DNA of 64,000 nt from assembly GCA_041946685.1 (NCBI GenBank), contig JBHGAV010000014.1, positions 10,362 through 74,361 of the forward strand, in the 5' to 3' direction. The stretch is from JBHGAV01 sp041946685. GTDB lineage: Bacteria > Acidobacteriota > Terriglobia > Bryobacterales > Bryobacteraceae. The notes beneath the pieces were generated by a model. It had not been told where the DNA came from. It saw nothing but the letters and a program-made list of their open reading frames with translations, and did not search any database. Positions 17,213-25,606 of the stretch are shown one piece after another (the stretch's first letter is position 1; the number at the start of each line of letters is the position of its first letter). Both the position numbers and the translations under genes were made by a program.

Positions 17213-18850
17213 ATGTCCCTTTACCTCGCCGTGCTTCCTTCTGAGTCTCGCACAAGCCAGCCGCAACGCCTGCTCGTGAGCGGCAATGAGGCCGTGGCCC
17301 TCGCCGCGCGCGATGCGGCGGTCCGGCTCGGAACGGGCTACCCGGGAACCCCCTCCACCGAGATCCTCGAAGCCTTTTCCGAGTACGGCGGAAAGGCGCA
17401 GTGGGCGCCCAACGAGAAGGTCGCCCTGGAAGTCGCAATCGGCGTGTCCTTCGCGGGCGCGCGGGCGCTGGTCACCATGAAGCACGTGGGCCTCAACGTC
17501 GCCGCGGACCCCCTGTTCACGGTGGCCTACACCGGAGTCACCGGCGCCCTGGTCGTCGTCTCCGCCGACGATCCGGGGATGGCTTCCAGCCAGAACGAGC
17601 AGGATAACCGCCGCTACGCCGTCGCCGCGGGCGTCCCCATGCTGGAGCCTTCCGATTCGCAGGAGGCCTACGACTCTACTCTCCTCGCCATCCTGGTCTC
17701 CGAGCGCTGGGGCGTCCCCACTCTGCTTCGCATGACCACGCGCGTGTGCCACTCGAAGACCGTGCTTTGTCGACGGGATCCCGTGGAAGCACCCGCTCCC
17801 CCCGCTTTCCGGCGTGACATACCCGGAAGAGTCATGATTCCCGCCTACGCACGGCCCGCGCACCAGCGCTTGCGCGCGAAGCTGAGCTCGATCGCCGCGT
17901 GGAACGAGTCCTCGGGTCCGAACCGCAAGCAAGATGGCAGTTCCGAGCTCGGCATTGTCGCTTCCGGCGTCGCTTTCATGCATGCGCGCGAGGCCGCGCC
18001 CGACGCCGCCATACTGAAGCTGGGCATGACCTACCCCCTGCCCGTCGAAGCCATTCGGAGGTTCGCCGCCTCCGTCGATCGCTGCGTGGTGGTGGAAGAG
18101 GGCGACCCCTACCTGGCCGATGCCATCCGCGCGGCGGGTATCCCGGTCGAATCCGCACCCGAGATGTATCGCTTCGGCGAGCTGAACGTCGCCCGCGTGC
18201 GCCGCATCCTGGCGGGCGACCTAAGGCCTGAACCGCCTGCTCCCGCCGGTACGCCCCCCAGCCTGTGCAGGGGCTGCCCGCACCGCGTGGTCTTCCAGGC
18301 TCTGCATGACCTGGACTGCATCGTCTCGGGGGACATCGGCTGCTACTCGCTCGGCGCGCTCCCGCCTTTCGAGGCCATGGACACGCTGGTGTGCATGGGC
18401 GCCGCCGTCGGCGTGGGCCTGGGTCTGCGTCACGCTCTGCCTCCCGGCGAGGCGCGGCGCGTGGTCAGCGTGATCGGCGACAGCACCTTCGTTCACAGCG
18501 GCATCACCGGCCTGGTCGAGATGGTCTACAATCCGCCGCCGGGCGGGCACCTGCTGCTGATCCTGGACAACAGCACCACCGCCATGACCGGGTTGCAGGA
18601 GCACCCCGGCACCGGCCGCACGCTCGACCACCAGCCCACGGGCAAGGTGCGTTTCGAGGAACTGGCGCGGTCGCTCGGCGTCCCCCGGGTGCATGTGCTG
18701 GACCCCACCCAGGATCCGGCTCGCTTCCGGGAGCTGGTGAAAGAGTGCCTGGATTCGGGAGAGCTCTCCATGATCGTGGCGCGGCGCGACTGTCTGCTGG
18801 CGGCCCGTCACATCAGGGAGTACTCCAAGTGCGAGGCGAACGATGAGTGA
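17213..18850 (+). CDS. iorA: Indolepyruvate ferredoxin oxidoreductase alpha subunit, lacking the ferredoxin domain
   Basis: A 545-residue IorA, the TPP-binding subunit that decarboxylates aryl-pyruvates and transfers the acyl group to CoA. The N-terminal part has LLVSGNEAVALAARDAA and GYPGTPSTEILEAF. The C-terminal part has CRGCPHR (about 349), the VSGDIGCYSLG loop and the TPP/Mg motif IGDSTFVHSG (about 420). The usual C-terminal domain with two 4Fe-4S clusters is missing: the protein stops soon after VARRDC, and the last Cys is single. TACAAT overlaps the ATG at 17213, so translation may begin at the in-frame GTG at 17231 or 17276. It overlaps iorB by 8 nt. Confidence 0.92.
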   Translation: MSLYLAVLPSESRTSQPQRLLVSGNEAVALAARDAAVRLGTGYPGTPSTEILEAFSEYGGKAQWAPNEKVALEVAIGVSFAGARALVTMKHVGLNVAADPLFTVAYTGVTGALVVVSADDPGMASSQNEQDNRRYAVAAGVPMLEPSDSQEAYDSTLLAILVSERWGVPTLLRMTTRVCHSKTVLCRRDPVEAPAPPAFRRDIPGRVMIPAYARPAHQRLRAKLSSIAAWNESSGPNRKQDGSSELGIVASGVAFMHAREAAPDAAILKLGMTYPLPVEAIRRFAASVDRCVVVEEGDPYLADAIRAAGIPVESAPEMYRFGELNVARVRRILAGDLRPEPPAPAGTPPSLCRGCPHRVVFQALHDLDCIVSGDIGCYSLGALPPFEAMDTLVCMGAAVGVGLGLRHALPPGEARRVVSVIGDSTFVHSGITGLVEMVYNPPPGGHLLLILDNSTTAMTGLQEHPGTGRTLDHQPTGKVRFEELARSLGVPRVHVLDPTQDPARFRELVKECLDSGELSMIVARRDCLLAARHIREYSKCEANDE

Positions 18851-19352
18851 AGGCGCGGTCGTCAACGTGGTGATCGCCGGCCTCGGCGGCCAGGGCGTGC
18901 TCAAGGCCTCCGACATCGTGGCGCTCGCGGCATTCCACGCCGGACTCGACGTCAAGAAGAGCGAGGTCCACGGAATGAGCCAGCGCGGCGGCTCCGTCGC
19001 CAGCGATGTGCGCTTCGGCGCCCGGGTGCTGAGTCCCATGGTCCCCCCCGGCGAAGCGGACTACCTCGTGCTCCTCGACCCCGGACAACTGGATGCCAAC
19101 CGCGGCCTGCTCAAGAGCGGAGGTATACTGATCCATCCGGGTCTGATCGATCCCGCCGCGCTTCCCTCGGCGCGCAGCTTGAACGTGGCGCTGGCGGGAG
19201 TGCTCAGCAGCCGCCTCAGCATAGCGGAGGAGCACTGGCTCGCCGCAATACGCCAGAGTCTCGCTGAGCATCTTGTCGAAGCCAACGTCGCCGCGTTTCA
19301 GGTGGGGAGGAGGACGGCCTTGCCGGAGTCTTCATATGATCGCAACGAGTAA
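18843..19352 (+). CDS. iorB: Indolepyruvate ferredoxin oxidoreductase beta subunit
   Basis: A 169-residue IorB, the gamma-type domain of 2-oxoacid:ferredoxin oxidoreductases. It shows the Gly-rich start VIAGLGGQGVLKASDIVALA (7-26), the KKSEVHGMSQRGGSVASDV signature (about 40-58) and MVPPGEADYLVLLDP. It overlaps iorA upstream (8 nt) and paaK downstream (17 nt), so the three are translated together. Confidence 0.94.
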   Translation: MSEGAVVNVVIAGLGGQGVLKASDIVALAAFHAGLDVKKSEVHGMSQRGGSVASDVRFGARVLSPMVPPGEADYLVLLDPGQLDANRGLLKSGGILIHPGLIDPAALPSARSLNVALAGVLSSRLSIAEEHWLAAIRQSLAEHLVEANVAAFQVGRRTALPESSYDRNE

Positions 19353-20673
19353 AGCCGCAGCAACGCTCTTCAACCCGGCCAGCGCGCCGGACTATGTACC
19401 CAAGCCCCTGCTGCGCAGTTTGCAGTTGGAGCGTCTTCAGTCCGTGGTGCGCCGTGCATACGAAAGGGTTGAGCCGTACCAGGCCCGGATGCTGGGGTGC
19501 GGCGTAACGCCACCCGGCATCGTCTCCCTCGGCGACATCTCCCGGTTGCCCTTCACGGTCAAGGCCGACCTGCGCGACAACTACCCCTTCGGGCTCTTCG
19601 CCAGCCCCATGGAGGACATCGTACGCCTGCACGCCTCCAGCGGAACCACCGGCAAGCCGATTGTCGTGGCCTACACGCAGAGCGACGTGGACGTATGGAC
19701 CGATGCCATGGTCCGCACCCTCGCCGGCTGCGGGCTCGGCAAAGGCGACGTCATCCAGAACGCATACGGGTACGGGCTGTTCACCGGCGGCCTAGGTGCC
19801 CACTACGGCGCCGAGGGGTTGGGCGCGACGGTCATCCCTATCTCGGGCGGCAACACCGACCGGCAGATCATGGTCATGAAGGACTTCGGCGTCACTGCCA
19901 TTTGCTCGACGCCGAGCTACTTTGTTCACCTGGTGGAACGCGCCGGCGAGCTCGGCATCGACATGCGCAAGCTCCCCTTGAAGGCCGGCGTCTTCGGCGC
20001 GGAGCCATGGAGCGAGTCGATGCGGCGGCACATCGAGTCCGCAACGCACATCAAGGCCTACGACATCTATGGCCTCAGCGAGATCACCGGTCCCGGTGTC
20101 GCCTTCGAGTGCATCGAGCAGAACGGCCTCCACGTCCTCGAGGACTATTTCTATCCCGAGATCGTCGATCCTGCCACCGGCCGCCCCCTGCCCGAAGGCG
20201 AGGAAGGCGAGCTCGTCCTGACCACCCTGAGCAAGATGGCCATGCCGATCCTGCGCTACCGCACGCGCGATATCACCGCCGTGATTCCGGAAGAGTGCCC
20301 GTGCGGCCGCACGTTGCGGCGCATCCGCCGGATTACCCGCCGCAGCGACGACATGTTTATTATCCGCGGCGTGAACGTCTTCCCATCCCAGGTGGAGACG
20401 GCCCTGCTCGCCGTGGAAGGGACGGTGCCCCACTATCTGATCATCCTCACGCGGGAAAAGGGACTGGATCAGATGGAGGTCCAGGTGGAAGTCACCCCGG
20501 AGGTCTTCAGCGACAAGATCGGCGCGCTGGAGCAGTTGCAGGCGCGACTGGTGCATGCCCTGGACCAGGTCCTGGGGATCAGGGTGGAGGTGCGGCTGGT
20601 CGAGCCGCGCGGCATTCAGAGAAGCGAGGGCAAGGCCAAGCGGTTGATCGACCGCCGCAACCTGGCCGACTGA
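19336..20673 (+). CDS. paaK: Phenylacetate-CoA ligase
   Basis: A 445-residue adenylate-forming enzyme that activates phenylacetate or related aryl-acetates to CoA thioesters. The P-loop SSGTTGKPIVVAYT (about 99-112), the YDIYGLSEITGPGV motif, the YRTRDIT motif and the C-terminal hinge RRSDDMFIIRGVNVFPSQVE are all present, ending RSEGKAKRLIDRR. The ATG at 19336 lies within the end of iorB. Next to IorAB it would recover aryl-acetates leaving the pathway, or the two enzymes would meet at aryl-acetyl-CoA. Confidence 0.95.
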   Translation: MIATSKAAATLFNPASAPDYVPKPLLRSLQLERLQSVVRRAYERVEPYQARMLGCGVTPPGIVSLGDISRLPFTVKADLRDNYPFGLFASPMEDIVRLHASSGTTGKPIVVAYTQSDVDVWTDAMVRTLAGCGLGKGDVIQNAYGYGLFTGGLGAHYGAEGLGATVIPISGGNTDRQIMVMKDFGVTAICSTPSYFVHLVERAGELGIDMRKLPLKAGVFGAEPWSESMRRHIESATHIKAYDIYGLSEITGPGVAFECIEQNGLHVLEDYFYPEIVDPATGRPLPEGEEGELVLTTLSKMAMPILRYRTRDITAVIPEECPCGRTLRRIRRITRRSDDMFIIRGVNVFPSQVETALLAVEGTVPHYLIILTREKGLDQMEVQVEVTPEVFSDKIGALEQLQARLVHALDQVLGIRVEVRLVEPRGIQRSEGKAKRLIDRRNLAD

Positions 20674-20683
20674 CGAGGCCGTT

Positions 20684-21127
20684 ATGAAGATCCAACAACT
20701 GTCGTTGTTCCTGGAGAACAAGCCCGGACATCTGCTGGAGCCGTGCCGCCTCCTGGCGGACGCCGGCGTGAACATTCGTACGCTCACCCTGGCCGATACC
20801 CAGCAATTCGGGATTCTGCGGATGATCGTCTCCGACCCGGCCAAGGCCACCGCCGTACTCAAGGAGAAAGGTTACGTGGTGGCAGTGACCGAAGTGCTCG
20901 CCGTCGAAGTCCCGGATAGTCCGGGCGGGCTGGCCCACATGCTGGAAACTATCGCAGGGAGCTCCGTCAACATCGAGTACATGTATGCCTTCACCTTTGG
21001 ACGGCAGGGCAAAGCCGTGCTGATCTTCCGCTTTGACGATCCCGACCAGGCCATGACGCACCTCCAGCGTGGCGGCATCAACGTTATCGACAGCGTGGAG
21101 ATATACAACTTCGAGGCCCGCGGATGA
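20684..21127 (+). CDS. Tandem ACT-domain protein
   Basis: A 147-residue protein of two ACT domains (about 3-70 and 72-145), each starting with the family pattern (LSLFLENKPGHLLEPCRLLADAG near the N-terminus, then VPDSPGGLAHMLETIAGSSV). ACT domains bind amino acids. Proteins of this type often follow ior and paaK genes and are thought to sense the aromatic amino acid, but no direct mechanism is visible here. It overlaps the aminotransferase by 4 nt. Confidence 0.9.
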   Translation: MKIQQLSLFLENKPGHLLEPCRLLADAGVNIRTLTLADTQQFGILRMIVSDPAKATAVLKEKGYVVAVTEVLAVEVPDSPGGLAHMLETIAGSSVNIEYMYAFTFGRQGKAVLIFRFDDPDQAMTHLQRGGINVIDSVEIYNFEARG

Positions 21128-22293
21128 GCCTGGCCCGCTCCATACATGAACAGATGCAGCGCGGCAGTTGGGTCCGCCGCATGTTCGAAGAAGGCGCCCG
21201 GCTGAAAGCGGAGCGAGGCGCCGATCGAATCTTCGATTTCACGCTGGGCAATCCCGACGTCGACCCTCCATCTGAGGTCCTGGCGGCTCTCTCCCGCCTC
21301 GCGACTCAAAACCCTTTGGGCGTGCACGGCTACATGCCGAACGCCGGCTACCTGAGCGCGCGCGCTGCCGTCGCCGCCCATCTTGCCTCCCGGACGGGGC
21401 TGCCGTTCACCGCGGATCACGTCATCATGACTGTCGGCTCTGCCGGCGCATGCAACATTTTCCTCCGCTCGGTGCTGGACCCCGGCGATGAAGTGATCGT
21501 GCTGATGCCGTGTTATTCGGAGTATCCGTTCTACGTCCTGAATCACGCCGGGCGCCTAGTGGCGGTCGAGACCGGCGAGGATTTTCTACCGGACGTCGGA
21601 CGCATCGCGGCGGCAATCACCCCGCGCACCAAGGCGATCATCCTGAACAGCCCCAACAATCCGACAGGCCGTATCTACCCCGAGCCGCTTCTGCGGGACC
21701 TGGACCGTTTGCTCTCGGGCCTCGATCATCCGGTGACCGTCATCAGCGACGAGCCCTACCGGCCGATCACATTTGACGGCCGCACTCACCCGGAGATCCC
21801 GGCCCTGATCGGCCGCACCGTCATCGCCGACTCATGGTCGAAGACCTTTGCCATCCCGGGAGAACGGATCGGATACCTGGCCCTTTCGCCGCGCCTGCCC
21901 GAGGCGGCGGCGCTCATGGATGCCTGCATCTTCGCCAACCGCATCCTGGGATTCGTCAACGCTCCGGCTTTGTGGCAGAGAGTGGTGACCGAGACCATCG
22001 ATTGCTCGCCGGACATCAGCAGCTACCAGCAGCGCCGGGACCTCATGTATGATGGCCTGCGCCGCATCGGGTACGAAGTCCAGAGGCCCGAGGGCACGTT
22101 CTACATCTTCCCCAAGACCCCCATCCCGGACGACATTGCGTTCATGCGCATCCTTCTGGAGGAAGGAGTATTGGCCGTGCCGGGTTCCGGCTTCGGCCGC
22201 AGCGGGCACCTGCGGCTCTCGTTGACCGTCCCACAGGAAGTGATCCAGCGATCCCTTCCTGCCTTCGAGCGAGCGCTTGTCCGCTGCCGTTAA
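21124..22293 (+). CDS. Class I/II aminotransferase
   Basis: A 389-residue PLP-dependent aminotransferase of fold type I. Key stretches are NSPNNPTGRIYP (about 177-188), the Asp/Tyr pair in ISDEPYRPITFDG (about 209-221) and the PLP lysine in DSWSKTFAIPGERIGYLAL (about 238-256). Given its place at the end of an ior-paaK-ACT operon it probably makes aryl-pyruvates from aromatic amino acids, although the family also contains aspartate and alanine enzymes. Confidence 0.92.
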   Translation: MSLARSIHEQMQRGSWVRRMFEEGARLKAERGADRIFDFTLGNPDVDPPSEVLAALSRLATQNPLGVHGYMPNAGYLSARAAVAAHLASRTGLPFTADHVIMTVGSAGACNIFLRSVLDPGDEVIVLMPCYSEYPFYVLNHAGRLVAVETGEDFLPDVGRIAAAITPRTKAIILNSPNNPTGRIYPEPLLRDLDRLLSGLDHPVTVISDEPYRPITFDGRTHPEIPALIGRTVIADSWSKTFAIPGERIGYLALSPRLPEAAALMDACIFANRILGFVNAPALWQRVVTETIDCSPDISSYQQRRDLMYDGLRRIGYEVQRPEGTFYIFPKTPIPDDIAFMRILLEEGVLAVPGSGFGRSGHLRLSLTVPQEVIQRSLPAFERALVRCR

Positions 22294-22301
22294 CTGATTC
22301 C

Positions 22302-23618
22302 ATGAATCGAGTCATCATTCTTGCCCTCTTCGCGGTTCTGCGGCTCTGCGGTCAATCCGAGAACGGCCGCACCATCGAGTTCGGTTTCGAGTACCGGATA
22401 CGAAACGAAAACTGGAACAACCTGTTCGATTTCAACGACAGCCTCGACGACCAGCGCGTGCAGGTGCGTCACCGCGGCCGCATCTGGATGAAGGCGCCGG
22501 CCTCCAGCAACGTCGACGTGGTCATCGGGTTGAACCAGGAAACGAACCAGATCCTTACGCCCGACCGCCCGTTTCAGCTTGACGAAACGGTCTTCGAGAC
22601 GGCTTATGTGGACATCAAGAAGCTGTTCGTGAAAGGGCTGACTTTGCGCGTCGGGCGCCAGAACCTGATCAAGAACGAAGGCTTTCTGATGCTGGAAGGC
22701 AGCCCCGGCGACGGCTCGCGGACCATATACTTCAACGCCGCTGTGCTTGGGTACGCGTGGAAGAAGTCCAAGCTGGAGCTGATGGCGATCTCCAATCCCC
22801 GGACGGACCGGTATCTTCCGCGCATCCACGACCGCCGCAAAGCCATCTTCGATTGGGGGGAACAGGCGATCGGGAGCTACTACACCGACAACAACCTCAA
22901 GAACACCTCCATCGAGGCCTATTACTTCTACAAGAAAGAGACGGGCGATCTCAGGCCTCCCACGCATTTCCAGTACCAGGGGGACCGGCACATCTCGACC
23001 GGCGGCGGACGCGTCGTGCACAGGCTCCCACACGGTCTGAGCCTCAACGGCGAGCTTGCCCTCCAGTGGGGTGCGCAGCGCCCGAACATGACCATCGCAG
23101 GCCGGGGCGGCTACGCCTACGTGAAGAAGACCTTCGGCGGAGGGCGGCACTACGTCCTCGGCGGCTATATCGGCATGTCCGGCGACGACCCGTCGACGAC
23201 CAACAAGGTGGAAGGCTGGGATCCGCTGTTTTCCCGCTGGCCCAAGTGGAGCGAGATGTATATTTACAGCCAGTTCCGCGAGAAGGGCCCCAGCTACTGG
23301 ACCAATACAAGCATGTGGCAGGGCGAACTCGGCTACTCTCCCATCAAGCCCGTTACCGTCCGTCTCACCTACTACCGGATGAACGCCTACTACCCGTTCC
23401 GCGCCGGGAGCCCTCTGACGTTCGGGACGGGCTCTGTGCGAGGGGATCATCCGCAGATCCGCGTGGACTGGAACCCGAACAAGTACGTGAAGACGCACGT
23501 GCTTTACGAACACCTCGTGCCGGGCAACTTCTACTCGGTCGGTTCGCAGTCCTACTTCCTGCGGTTCGAGGCCATCTTCACCTACACGGGCTCGGTCAAG
23601 ATCGGCCGCCATTCCTAG
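22302..23618 (+). CDS. Alginate-export-type outer membrane porin
   Basis: A 438-residue outer membrane beta-barrel of the alginate export family (AlgE-like fold). A short signal peptide ends near CGQ, followed by alternating amphipathic strands throughout, e.g. TIEFGFEYRIRNENWN and LTLRVGRQNLIKNEGFLM. AlgE passes an acidic polysaccharide across the outer membrane, and relatives may import or export other glycans. It starts 8 nt after the aminotransferase and is followed 42 nt later by the beta-helix gene, which fits a glycan-handling pair. Confidence 0.8.
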   Translation: MNRVIILALFAVLRLCGQSENGRTIEFGFEYRIRNENWNNLFDFNDSLDDQRVQVRHRGRIWMKAPASSNVDVVIGLNQETNQILTPDRPFQLDETVFETAYVDIKKLFVKGLTLRVGRQNLIKNEGFLMLEGSPGDGSRTIYFNAAVLGYAWKKSKLELMAISNPRTDRYLPRIHDRRKAIFDWGEQAIGSYYTDNNLKNTSIEAYYFYKKETGDLRPPTHFQYQGDRHISTGGGRVVHRLPHGLSLNGELALQWGAQRPNMTIAGRGGYAYVKKTFGGGRHYVLGGYIGMSGDDPSTTNKVEGWDPLFSRWPKWSEMYIYSQFREKGPSYWTNTSMWQGELGYSPIKPVTVRLTYYRMNAYYPFRAGSPLTFGTGSVRGDHPQIRVDWNPNKYVKTHVLYEHLVPGNFYSVGSQSYFLRFEAIFTYTGSVKIGRHS

Positions 23619-23660
23619 GCCGCCAAGTCGAAGACCGCGATTTGAGCAACAATAGCGGTT

Positions 23661-25598
23661 ATGCGCATACCGACTTCGATCCTGATTCTAGCCGCCACCG
23701 CGCTGTGGGCGAGCAGTACGCGGATGCCCGACGGGCGGGAGTTTCCGAACTGGGAGAAGCCGCTTCAGTTCTCCAAGACCTACTACGTGGACGGCAACGC
23801 TGCCAATGCGGATGACAACGGCCCCGGAACCAGGGAGCGCCCGTTCCGCACCATCGGCAAAGCCGCCGAAGTCTTGCAGCCCGGCGAGCGGGTGGTGATT
23901 GCCGAAGGCGTCTACCGCGAGTGCGTGCGGCCGGCCCGCGGCGGAACGGGGCCCGACAGGATGATCAGCTACGAGGCCGCCCCCGGCGCCAAGGTGATCA
24001 TCAAAGCCTCGGCCGTGCTGAAGGACTGGAAACCGAGCACCGGTTTTGCGATGGGTGGCCGGCGGGGTGACCCGGGAGCGCAGGATCCGGGCAAGCTCAG
24101 AATCTGGGAGACCCGGTTGGATCCGAAGCTGTTTGCCGACGACGGCTACAACCCGTTCGCCATGGTGAACGTAATCCAGGACCGCTACTGGCTCAACTAC
24201 GGCCGCATCGACATGGCGCCTTACTTCCGCCGCCGGGGGATGGTTTTCGTCGACGGAAAGCCGCTCGAACCGGTCGAGCTTTTCAGCCACCTGATTGCCC
24301 CCTCGACCCGCTCGTTGAACTTCTTCAGCGAAGTACGCTGGACGCCTCTGTTCGACGAGATCGGCGGCGCGGGTGGAAAGCTGTTCGTCGAGAACACCGG
24401 CCTTAAGCTGCACATCCGCCTGCCGAACGACGACAGCCCCGATAAGTACTTGATCGAGGCCACCGTGCACGAGCAGGCCTTTGTGCCCGTGGAACGCTAC
24501 CAGGGCTACATCCGCGTCAAGGGCCTCACCTTCATGCACGCGGGCAACGGGTTCCCGGTGCCCCAGCGCGGCATGGTCTCGACCAACCGGGGGCACCATT
24601 GGATCTTTGAGGACAACGTCGTCGAGTGGGCCAACAGCGTGGGCCTCGACGTCGGCAACGAGGATTGGGGCGCCGCGCCGCCGCCGGACATGGTCGGCGG
24701 CCACCTCGTCCGCCGCAACACCTTCCGCTACTGCGGCATCGAGGGCATCGGCGGAACGGGCGGGCCACGGGACGTGCTGGTGGAGGGCAACCTTTTCGAG
24801 TGGATCGGGTGGCAGAACGCCGCCAACATGTCGGAGTCGGCGGCCATGAAGATGCACAACGCCGACAACGTGCTGTTCAAGAACAATGTTGTGCGGCGCG
24901 TCCGTTACGGAAACGGCGTCTGGCTCGACATCATGAACGTCAACTGCCGCCTGACGGGCAACGTCTTCGCCGACATCCCCGGCACGGTGAACCCGCACGC
25001 CATCCATATCGAGGGCAGCCAGCGCGTCAACCAGATCGACAACAACATCTTCATGAAGATCAGGGCCGGAGTGCTGATCCGGGACACCAACAACGTGATC
25101 GTGGCGCACAACCTGTTCATCGACTGCGAGGACGCGGGAGTGACCAGCACCTCGGGCCTGGGCGGACCCCGCCTGATCGGCGGCCATACCAACGACGGGC
25201 GCGGCAACCGGATCTTTAACAACATATTCCACAACACGGGCCGCGCCGCCATCGAGTTCACCAACGCCTTCAACCAGTCCGACGGCAACGTCTTCAGCCG
25301 CATGGGCGGCGGCTTCCTCCGCATTCTCCGGCCCGAGCCGCAGGAGTGGCTCGACCTGGAGTACTGGCGGGAACAACGAGGCTGGGACAAGGCCGGCGCC
25401 ATGTCGGAACTGGATGTCGCCTACGACATCGGCGCACTGGAGTTGACCCTGGTCCCGCGCGGCAAGCTGGCGCGAGTGCCCCTCTTCAACAACATCGACA
25501 CGGACATGTTCGGGAAAGCAGCCGGCGCCGAGCGCCTTCCCGGCCCATTTGCAGACCTCGAAGCAGGCTACAGAAGCCGGAAGATTGATCCCCGCTGA
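23661..25598 (+). CDS. Exported right-handed parallel beta-helix protein
   Basis: A 645-residue secreted protein with a signal peptide (MRIPTSILILAATALWASS). An N-terminal segment has YYVDGNAANADDNGPGTRER followed by PFRTIGKAAEVLQPGERV, a hallmark of DUF1565-type beta-helix enzymes. From about 250 to 560 there are coils rich in N/D/G (e.g. NVLFKNNVVRRVRYGNG, NQIDNNIFMKIRAGV, NVIVAHNLFIDCED), typical of pectate-, alginate- or chondroitin-lyase-like helices. A polysaccharide lyase or glycosidase role is inferred from fold and neighbour; the active site was not identified. Its stop abuts that of the convergent gene. Confidence 0.85.
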   Translation: MRIPTSILILAATALWASSTRMPDGREFPNWEKPLQFSKTYYVDGNAANADDNGPGTRERPFRTIGKAAEVLQPGERVVIAEGVYRECVRPARGGTGPDRMISYEAAPGAKVIIKASAVLKDWKPSTGFAMGGRRGDPGAQDPGKLRIWETRLDPKLFADDGYNPFAMVNVIQDRYWLNYGRIDMAPYFRRRGMVFVDGKPLEPVELFSHLIAPSTRSLNFFSEVRWTPLFDEIGGAGGKLFVENTGLKLHIRLPNDDSPDKYLIEATVHEQAFVPVERYQGYIRVKGLTFMHAGNGFPVPQRGMVSTNRGHHWIFEDNVVEWANSVGLDVGNEDWGAAPPPDMVGGHLVRRNTFRYCGIEGIGGTGGPRDVLVEGNLFEWIGWQNAANMSESAAMKMHNADNVLFKNNVVRRVRYGNGVWLDIMNVNCRLTGNVFADIPGTVNPHAIHIEGSQRVNQIDNNIFMKIRAGVLIRDTNNVIVAHNLFIDCEDAGVTSTSGLGGPRLIGGHTNDGRGNRIFNNIFHNTGRAAIEFTNAFNQSDGNVFSRMGGGFLRILRPEPQEWLDLEYWREQRGWDKAGAMSELDVAYDIGALELTLVPRGKLARVPLFNNIDTDMFGKAAGAERLPGPFADLEAGYRSRKIDPR

Positions 25599-25606
25599 TC
25601 AGCGGG
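25591..25606. terminator. Palindrome carrying both stops of two convergent genes
   Basis: CCCGCTGATCAGCGGG is a perfect 16-bp inverted repeat. Its centre TGATCA supplies the TGA stop of the beta-helix gene (25596-25598) on one strand and the TGA stop of the glycosyltransferase gene (25599-25601) on the other. It may act as a shared terminator. No U-tract is present. Confidence 0.5.

Noticed and set aside
22290..23612. 440-codon open frame antisense to the porin
   Set aside because: The plus-strand frame has a signal peptide and beta-strand pattern; the antisense protein is Val/Gly/Arg-rich without recognisable motifs.
23688..25376. 562-codon open frame antisense to the beta-helix gene
   Set aside because: Composition is dominated by Val, Ala, Asp and His with no known domain; the sense strand encodes a clear exported protein.
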